A stretch of DNA of 64,000 bases from Papaver somniferum. Its lineage: Eukaryota > Streptophyta > Magnoliopsida > Ranunculales > Papaveraceae. Shown here piece after piece: positions 56,699 through 64,000 of the stretch (position 1 is the stretch's first letter; every line of letters begins with the position of its first letter). The notes beneath the pieces are model-generated. The model was not told the origin of the DNA, did no database searches, and was given only the letters and a program-made list of their open reading frames with translations. The stretch covers positions 90,228,149 to 90,292,148 of the forward strand of contig NC_039361.1 of NCBI RefSeq assembly GCF_003573695.1, written 5' to 3'. A program made the position numbers and the translations under genes.

Positions 56699-56716
56699 TG
56701 GCGCCGCCGACGCGGA
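56699..56716 (+). promoter_or_regulatory. Primer binding site (tRNA-Asp type)
   Basis: TGGCGCCGCCGACGCGGA; Athila/Tat elements use TGGCGCCGTTGCCGGGGA. The first nine bases match and later ones are partly changed. Confidence 0.82.
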
Positions 56717-57820
56717 CTTGTATTTCGGCTAGAGTTTTTAGATTATTTTTTTTTTAGGTTTTTATTTGTTTTTCATTTTTATTTTATTTGTTCTTCTTTA
56801 CGTTTTTGGGTTTTTGTCTTTTCCTTATAGATTTTGGAGTTTGGAGCGAAAGAAAAAATTTCCAAAGCTTTTGGTGAATACTTAAAGATTTGGAGTAAAA
56901 GCAAAGCGAAAGGAGCGAAAGAAAAGAATAATAAAAATTAATTAAAAAAGAGAGAGAGAGCCATTTTTTTATATTTTTTTTAGAATTCTTTTTTAGATTA
57001 TCTTTTTCTTTTGCACTTTATTTTTGGACTTTGGACTGTGGACTTTGGGAATTTATTTTTTTTAAAACCATACGGAAGGGTAGTTTAAGTATAAACTGTT
57101 TGCAGAGAAGGACGGCGATTACGATATCGCCTCGGCCCCTCGGGTTCGTACATGACATAGGAGTCGTGGCCCGAGTCGACTTCAGCGGTTCATCCCCCGT
57201 CTAGAACGGGAGGTAAGTTTATCTAAACACCCGCGAATCCCCTGTCAGCGGGTTTACTGTATTCCTTTATTTGCATAAATGCTGAGGAATTGAAAACGCC
57301 TGCTTTAGTTTCCTAGTAAAGGGCAAGGACTAGCCATACAAGATAGGGGTTCGGAATTCATCACCGTTCTCTTCTTGTCCGCCATAGGAAAACGAAACCA
57401 AACGCGAACCTAAGCCTAAAATTTTGACTAGAACAAGACCTATAGGGTAACGAGCTTAATAGGAAAGTTGTTCGAAAAATATTGGTTACTCTTTTGAGCA
57501 TACTTTGAAGTTCATGATGGTTTCTGTGAGTTGAATACGCCGCGTTGTAACGCCGGTGAGGCCTTGGGTACAAAGCTCCACGCATCTTCCCTCGTCTCTA
57601 TTCAACTTATTTTAACTCGGATTGATTCCATAGAGGTTTGCTCAGATTGTAACGAGTTCCTTTTCGAAAGAATAGAAGCTCGTCTAGAAACAATCTAAGT
57701 GGAGCCATCATGCTTTTTGTTTGCTAGAAATATTTAGGTTTGGTTTGGTGGAGTCAGCCTGCTTTGTGTTTGCTTAGAACCTCCCTTCCTTTAGGATTCT
57801 TTTATTTGTTTTTCTAGTGT
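56717..57820 (+). other. Retrotransposon leader, non-coding
   Basis: Between primer site and gag start. A T-rich then A/G-rich start is followed at 57120-57240 by a GC-rich part with the inverted words CCCCTCGGGTTCG and CCCGAGTCGA. An AAAG-rich stretch (GGAGCGAAAGAAA, twice) lies at 56840-56930. No gene. Confidence 0.7.
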
Positions 57821-59308
57821 ATGCCCGAGGTCATTAGAAAACGGGCTTGGAAAAGATATAATCTAGGTCGGTTGATTAGTGAAAAACCTAGTAGTTCTTC
57901 TTGTGGAAGCGGGGAGATCGAAGACTCTTCTTTTGAGAGCCCTGTTTTTGGAAACTTCAGTTTTGAGAATCTGTCTCTTCGTGAGGAAAATACGCCTAGT
58001 AATTCAGCTGTGCCAGCGATGGGAACTTTGAAAGATTACATGTTCCCAACTAGGTCCACCCGAGCCCCGTGCATTAGATTGCCAGCCACTACGACTAATT
58101 TTGAGACAAAACCTAGTATTCTTTAGATGATCCCTATATTCTTGGGGAAAGATGATGAGAACCCTTATTTTCAGAATAGGGACTTTGAGGAAATTTGTGG
58201 GACAATTAGAATAAAAGACCTTACTGATGAAGTCTTGGAACTTAAGATGTTTCCCTTTTCCTTGAGAGATAAAGCCAAGACCTGGCTGAACAACCTACCA
58301 TCTGAATCCATTGAAACATGGCAGGAACTTATTGCTGCTTTCTATATGAAATTCTACCCTAAGCATAAAACTGCATCTGTTAGGCATAAAATTAGTGCTA
58401 GTGTGCAACAAGAGGGGGAGTCTCTTTATAGGTTTTTAGAGAGATTCAATGATCTCTTATCCCAATGTCCTCACCATGGATTTGATAAGATGAAACTCGT
58501 AGAGATTATTTATGATGGTTTAGACTATTCAACCAGAGCCATGGTTGAGTCTATGTGCGCTGGTGAGTTCACTAGTAAAAGTGCTGATGATGCTTTTACC
58601 TTCTTAGGAGCTATCGCTGAAAAATCCCAACAGTGGGAGTCTTGTGTTGAACCCCCCAAAAGACTCTTGGTCAATAGAAGTACCACCAATGTGGTAGATA
58701 CAAGCTTCGGGTCAGATGCTAAGTTTGCTGCTTTGTCTGGAAGGTTAGAAGCTTTGGAATTGAATCATCCTAAACATAGGTCTCTTGTTGAACCTAGTGA
58801 TAGGTTTAGAGCCTCTCAAGTGTCTAGTTGTTGAGTAGAACCCAATAACTCGTTTTGGGAAGATCAGGTTAGTGAAGAGCAAGCCCATGCTGTCTATAAC
58901 AATGCTAGGTTTGAGAACCGTCAAAAGTTTGACCCATACTCAGAGACTTACAACCCTGATTGGAGAAACCATCCTAATTTTTCTTGGTCTAAGGGTCAGA
59001 ATCAAAGACAGTCTAGTAATTCTCAGCCTCCCTCAGGTTTTGGTTATGCTAAGAACTCTTCAGGTCAACCCCAGTTTCAGAATGAGAAAAAGATCTCCAC
59101 CTTAGAAGAAACCCTTACTATGTTAGCAAAGAACCATGAGATGTTATCAAAGAACCACTATGGTTTTCAAGAAGAAACCAGGAAAATTAAGAATAATTCC
59201 CAGTCTCTTGATAAATTAGAACTTCAAGTCGGCCAAATAGCTAAGTTTCTTAGTGAAAAAGAAGATGGAAGGTTCCCTAGTCAAACTGATCCTAACCCTA
59301 AAGGATAG
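57821..59308 (+). pseudogene. gag of the Athila/Tat element, with stops
   Basis: Encodes the capsid-type protein that would package element RNA in the cytoplasm. One frame from 57821, broken by stops at 58124-58126, 58832-58834 and 59306-59308. The retrotransposon gag core lies at about 58200-58700: LRDKAKTWLNNLPSESIETW, then EGESLYRFLERFNDLLSQCP and a GLDYSTRAMVES segment. Downstream is a Gln/Asn-rich linker (WRNHPNFSWSKGQNQR) typical of this group, then a coiled-coil-like stretch KLELQVGQIAKFL. No CCHC knuckle is visible, as is common in Athila gags. All breaks are nonsense changes, not frameshifts. Confidence 0.88.
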
Positions 59309-62300
59309 AAATCGTACAATCATGTGAATTCTATAACAACCCTTAGGAGTGGAAAGAAAGTTGACAATAAGGTTGTCATGCCTGATAGAGAACATGATGT
59401 AGTTCACCCTTCTGAGCCAGAAAATGAGGAGACTGATAGAGTCTCCAAAGATACCAATGAGGGTCCTGTTGAGCCCGACTTTGTTCCCAGATCCCCGTTC
59501 CCACAGTTGCTAGTTCCAACTAAGAGGGAGTCCAACTTTAATGATATATTGGAGGTTTTTAAGCAGGTTATTATCAACCTCCCAGTGTTAGATGCGATTA
59601 AGCAGGGTCCCCAGTATTATCAACCTCCCAGTGTCCAGAAGAAAGCCTTCCTAGCTAGTCATGTGAGTTCTATTATTCAGAATACCACTACTCCTAAGTA
59701 TAAAGACCCAGGGTCCCCTACTATTTCTTGCACAATAGGTAAATACTGTGTCGAGAAAGCTTTGCTTGATTTAGGAGCCAGTGTGAACTTACTCCCGTAC
59801 CATGTGTACCTTAAGCTAGGACTTGGTGAGATGAAACCTACCCAAATGACACTTCAGTTAGCTGATAGGTCCGTTAAAATTCCCGGTGGTGTGATCGAGG
59901 ACGTTCTTATTGAGGTCGACAAGTTTATTTATCCAGTGGATTTTGTTATCCTAGATACCCAACCTATCCATGACCCATAGAACCAAAGACCAGTGATTTT
60001 AGGTCGCCCTTTTTTAGCTACATCCAATGCGATCATTAATTGTCGAAATGGTATTATGAATTTGTCTTTTGGTAATATGACTATTGAGCTGAACATTTTT
60101 AATATTAGTAAGCTGCCCTCTGAACTAGATGATTCAAGCATAGAAGAGGTGAACATGATAGGAACATTAGTCGAGGAGTCATTACCAAACACTTTGTTAG
60201 AAGATCCATTAGAGAAATGCCTATCCCACTTTGGGATTGATTTTGATGACGACGATGTGATTAATGAGGTGAATGCTTTGCTAGATTCAACCCCTTTGAT
60301 AGACACTAGTAATGGATGGAAACCTAAGTTTGAACCTCTTCCCGTTTCTAAGTCTACCCTAGTTCCTTCGTTAGAAAAGCCTCCTAAGTTGGACCTTAAA
60401 CCATTACCAGATTCCCTAAAGTATGTGTTTTTAGGCCCATCTGAAACTTTACCTGTGATTATAGCATCCGAGTTGGATAATGATCAGGAAAGTAGGCTAG
60501 TGACCGTCCTTCAGAATAACAAGGAATCTTTAGGGTGGACCATAGTAGACATTAAGGGAATAAGTCCTACTGATTGTATGCATCATATATATTTAGAGAG
60601 TGACACCAAACCTTCTAGGGAGATGCAACGTCGACTGAACCCTAATATGAAAGAAGTAGTTCGAACCGAGGTTCTTAAGCTGTTAGATGCAGGAATTATC
60701 TACCCCATTTCAGACAGTAAGTGGGTCAGCCCCGTTCAGGTTGTTCCCAAGAAATCCGGTATTACTATAGTCCAGAATGATAACAATGAGTTAATCCCAA
60801 CCCGGGTGACCACGGGTTGGCGTGTCTGTATTGACTATAGGAAATTGAACAAGGTCACTAGGAAGGACCACTTTTCATTTCCCTTCATCGACAAAATGCT
60901 AGAGAGATTAGCTGGACGTAGACATTATTGCTTTTTAGATGGATACTGCGGTTATAATCAGGTTGTCATAGCCCCAGAAGACCAAGAGAAAACCACTTTT
61001 ACCTGTCCCTTTGGTACCTTTGCGTATAGACACATGCCTTTCGGGCTATGTAATGCCCCTGCAACCTTTCTATGTTGTATGCTGAGCATATTTTCTGACA
61101 TGGTAGAACGGTTCTTAGAGGTCTTTATGGATGATTTTTCATTGTTTGGTTCGTCTTTCGATGAGTGCTTGCATCATTTGTCATTAGTTTTGACTAGGTG
61201 TAAGGAAAAGAATTTAGTGCTTAATTGGGAGAAATCTCACTTCATGGTTCATTCAGGAATTGTTCTAGGGAATGTCGTATCTTCGAAGAGTATATAGGTA
61301 GATAGAACCAAAGTTGACCTTATTAAAACTTTACAGGTCCCAAAAACCGTAAGATATATTAGGTCATTCTTAGGGCATGCAGGTTTTTATCGTCGATTCA
61401 TTAAGGATTTTAGCTTGATTTCTAGACCTCTTTGCAATTATCTTGCAAAAGACGTTAAGTTTGTCTTTGATGATGCTTGTTTAGAGGCTTTTGAGAAGCT
61501 TAAGAAGTTACTCACTACCGCCCCTATAGTCCAGGCACCCAACTGGAACCTACCCTTTGAGATCATGTGTGATGCTTCATATTATGTTATTGGTGTTGTG
61601 CTAGGTCAGCGAGAAAACAAATTACTTCATGTGATTTACTATGCTAGCAAAACTCTAAATGATGCCCAGTTGAACTATACCACTACCGAGAAGGAACTGT
61701 TAGCCATTGTGTCTTAGACAAGTTTAGGCCCTATCTCTTAGGTTCTAAGATCGTAATATATACTGATCATGATGCTTTGAAATATCTTCTGTCTAAAAGG
61801 GATACGAAACCTAGATTTATTAGGTGGATCCTTTTGTTGCAAGAGTTTTCTCCAGACATTAGAGACAAAAAGGGTGCCGAAAATTTAGTAGCAGACCACT
61901 TGTCTAGGCTAGTTGTTGATTCCCCTGATGATTCCCTTCCTATAAGGGATGGCTTTCCTGATGAACAACTATTCTTTGTTACCCAATTACCTTGGTATGC
62001 AAATATAGTGAACTATCTTGTTACTGGACGAATGCCCCAACATTGGGGTAAACAAGATCGTTCTAGGTATTTAGCCGAGGTGAAGCACTTCTTTTGGGAT
62101 GATCCTTGTTTGTTTAAGTATTGTCCAGACCAGATTATTAGGAGATGTATACCTGAGAGTGACCAGTCCAGTATTATTTCCTTTTGTCATGATCATGCTT
62201 GTGAGGGTCACTTTAGTGCTAAGAAGACTGCTGCTAAGATATTGCAGTGTGGACTCTAGTGGTCTTCGTTGTTTAAAGACTCCCATAGTCACTGTGTTAC

Positions 62301-63273
62301 TTGTGAGCATTTCCAGAACTTACCGTAGGAACATAATGCCCTTGATCCTGATTCTAATTGTTTAGGTCTTTGATGTGTGGGGTATTGACTTTATGGGTCC
62401 GTTTCCTAATTCTTTTGGTAACCTATACATCCTTATCGCTGTAGACTATGTCTTAAGTGGATTGAGGCGGTTGCGTGTAAAACCAATTACCATAGGGTTG
62501 TGGTTGAGTTCTTGAAAGATAATATACTTACACGTTTTGGTACACCGCGTGCTATAATTAGTGATGGAGGGTCGCACTTTTGTAATGGACCTTTTAGGGT
62601 TTTGATGAAGAAATATGGTATTACACATAAGGCAGCTACCCCGTATCATCCACAGACTAGTGGTCAAGTAGAGGTGTCCAATAGGGAGATAAAACGTATA
62701 TTAGAGAAAATAGTTAATCCTAATCGGAAAGACTGGTCGTCTAGGCTTACTGATGCCTCATGGGCTTACCGTACTGCGTTTAAGACCCCCATTGGAATGT
62801 CACCTTATCGACTTGTGTATGGCAAGGCATGTCACTTACCTGTTGAGTTAGAACATAGAGCATATTGGGTTGTTAAGAAGCTAAATTTTTCACTCGACAA
62901 GGCAGGAGCCCATAGGAAACTCCATCTCAATGATTTGGAAGAAATTCGTACAGATGCATACGATAGTGCTAAGGAGTATAAGAACAAAATGAAACCTGTG
63001 CATGATAAGAATATTTTAAGAAAGTCATTTTCTCCAGGTCAAAAATTTCTTCTGTATGATACCCGCTTGCATCTTTTCCCTGTGAAGTTACATTCTCGGT
63101 GGACGGGTCCTTTTATTGTTCGCACTGTCTTTCCCCATGGAGCTGTTGAGATCGAGACACCGGATGGTAGTAGTTCTTCGAAGGTTAACGGTCAGAGATT
63201 TAAACCGTTTTTAAAGACCTTTCCTACATGTGATGTTGAGGAGGTCTCTCTGGAGGACCCTGTTTACCCTTGA
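59309..63273 (+). pseudogene. pol of the Athila/Tat element: protease, RT, RNase H, integrase; broken
   Basis: Copies element RNA into DNA and inserts it. It continues the gag frame. Protease: ALLDLGASVNLLPYHVY, Asp codon 59768-59770; the DLGA form is normal here. RT: YRKLNKVTRKDHFSFPF, CPFGTFAYRHMPFGLCNAPATF, catalytic FMDD at 61124-61135. RNase H: IMCDASYYVIG, Asp codon 61571-61573. Integrase: His/Cys zinc region about 62190-62310, catalytic Asp 62387-62389 and 62563-62565, Glu 62671-62673, giving the D-35-E spacing. Stops lie at 59978, 61295 and 62257. Frameshifts lie near 61710 (after LLAIV), near 62310-62330 and near 62453 (after AVDYV). Catalytic residues all remain; loss is by breaks only. 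The end is ..EDPVYP. Confidence 0.9.
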
Positions 63274-63760
63274 TTGACCATCGAGGCGATTGTATGTTGT
63301 ATATTAGTTTTTGATTTCTCTCTTCACCCAGGTACTATCTTTCCGACTTCTCTCTTTACTGATTCCTCATGTTACTTTACTTTTTGGTATTGCTCTTTCA
63401 TTAGAAACATTGAGGACAATGTTAGATTTAAGTTTGGGGGTGGGGAAGAAACTTTTTGTTAGCTTTTAGTTGCAATAAATAAACTCCACAACCTAGAAAT
63501 TTATGCTTATTAAGGTTGGCACTAACCAATCTAAGTGGATGGGAACATCTTGGTTGTAGGAGTTGAGGAACCAATCTGATTAGATGGAAACATCTAAGAG
63601 TCTATTCATAAAAGCATAGAGCTTAGGTGTTAGAATTAAAAAAAAACATGGTAGTTTCGCCATATCTCGTTGAATCCTAATCCCTTCTGTTTTTTTTCTT
63701 AAGTGATTTGGTGGAGCGCACGATTCAAGTTGTTACCATTTCTAGGTGAAATAGAGTGAT

Positions 63761-63761
<1 letters not shown>

Positions 63762-63797
<36 letters not shown>
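63762..63797. repeat. (AT)n microsatellite
   Basis: About 17 uninterrupted AT units. Confidence 0.97.
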
Positions 63798-63800
<3 letters not shown>

Positions 63801-63839
63801 GAGACCAGACCATCAGACCAAACAGAATAAATTCAATAA

Positions 63840-63936
63840 AGTCGACCACTGGTGCCCTTGTATACGCCAGTTGTGTTGACCTAAAGTTAGGTTTATCGAC
63901 CACTGGTCCCCTTGTATATGCCAGTTGTGTTGATAT
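63840..63936 (+). repeat. Two-copy tandem repeat, period 55 bp
   Basis: TCGACCACTGGTGCCCTTGT followed by ATACGCCAGTTGTGTTGA at about 63841 recurs at about 63896 with three changes. Confidence 0.9.
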
Positions 63937-64000
63937 TAGTCAGACCGTTATCTCAGTCCATTAGGATAGGTTCACCTTGGCAGAGGCCTTCAGACAGATA

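Larger units (their letters stand above)
55164..64000 (+). mobile_element. Athila/Tat-type Ty3/gypsy retrotransposon (3' end outside window)
   Basis: LTR 55164-56693, tRNA-Asp-type primer site, 1.1-kb leader, gag-pol 57821-63273, then non-coding 3' internal DNA to the window end with no 3' LTR reached. Protease DLGAS, RT FMDD, RNase H, then integrase are in the gypsy order. The absence of a chromodomain and the integrase text ([31 protein letters not shown]) match the Athila/Tat side of plant gypsy elements. Multiple stops and three frameshifts make it inactive on its own. Confidence 0.9.
63274..64000 (+). other. 3' non-coding internal region of the Athila/Tat element
   Basis: AAGTTTGGGGGTGGGGAAG at 63429-63447 is the G-rich tract characteristic of this group downstream of pol. 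No coding sequence; the 3' LTR is not reached. A word CCAATCT--T-GATGG-AACATCT recurs near 63527 and 63569. Confidence 0.7.

Noticed and set aside
59929..60306. 125-codon Ser-rich minus-strand frame
   Set aside because: Antisense to the acidic region of pol; composition shadow.

Overview
This is nuclear DNA of a flowering plant. It is AT-rich, has one conserved intron-containing plant gene (a PP2A B' regulatory subunit), a HECATE-type bHLH remnant, a tRNA-derived plant SINE, and nested plant transposable elements of at least eight kinds. The copia-like LTRs (U3 full of TTTGCGAAC / TATGCGTAC words) remind me of poppy-family (Ranunculales) DNA; that is an impression, not a test.

Layout. 1-2322: right-hand end of a Ty1/copia-type LTR. 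3141-9740: two different PIF/Harbinger transposons side by side, separated only by a single TAA target-site triplet; each has a Myb-like ORF1 (+) converging on a DDE transposase (-). The first transposase (4170-5486) is fully open with its DDE triad; the second has two in-frame stops. 10236-15100: the PP2A B' gene, two coding exons around a 2-kb intron that carries a 476-bp hAT-type MITE. 15548-15755: a SINE on the minus strand. 16449-18802: a 2.35-kb element with Emigrant/pogo-like ends at TA, enclosing a GGATCAAC repeat array, a tRNA-Trp-like sequence and GGT-rich DNA. 18830-20010: 3' part of a LINE (minus).

20953-34861 is a stack of insertions. A minus-strand LTR element (20953-25483) whose two LTRs share the same internal deletion sits next to a MuDR-like (MULE) transposon. 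The MULE carries a zinc-finger ORF (+, 25783-26299) converging on a multi-exon transposase (-, 26490-34861). That transposase is interrupted by an LTR-rich insertion (about 27430-30686) and by a solo LTR (30910-32195) with an exact 5-bp duplication, and its N-terminus is cut by a copia LTR (34862-37639).

37885-47089 holds a non-autonomous copia-type element and rearranged pieces of the same family in both orientations, plus an unidentified segment with about 16 mostly alternating ATTCGGAAGT/CTTCCGAAT words (43533-44110). 47090-50575 is a second copy of the long LTR seen inside the MULE, with six diverged units of about 215 bp, followed by a minisatellite coding an 8-residue VEA repeat. 53912-54557 is a HECATE-like bHLH gene that looks frameshifted. 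54902-55164 has seven near-identical 18-bp palindromes. From 55164 to the window end lies an Athila/Tat-type Ty3/gypsy retrotransposon: LTR, tRNA-Asp-type primer site, leader, and a gag-pol frame with many stops and three frameshifts.

Only the PP2A B' gene looks like a working host gene, and the first Harbinger transposase is the only mobile-element enzyme here that looks intact. The rest is a record of nested insertion and decay.
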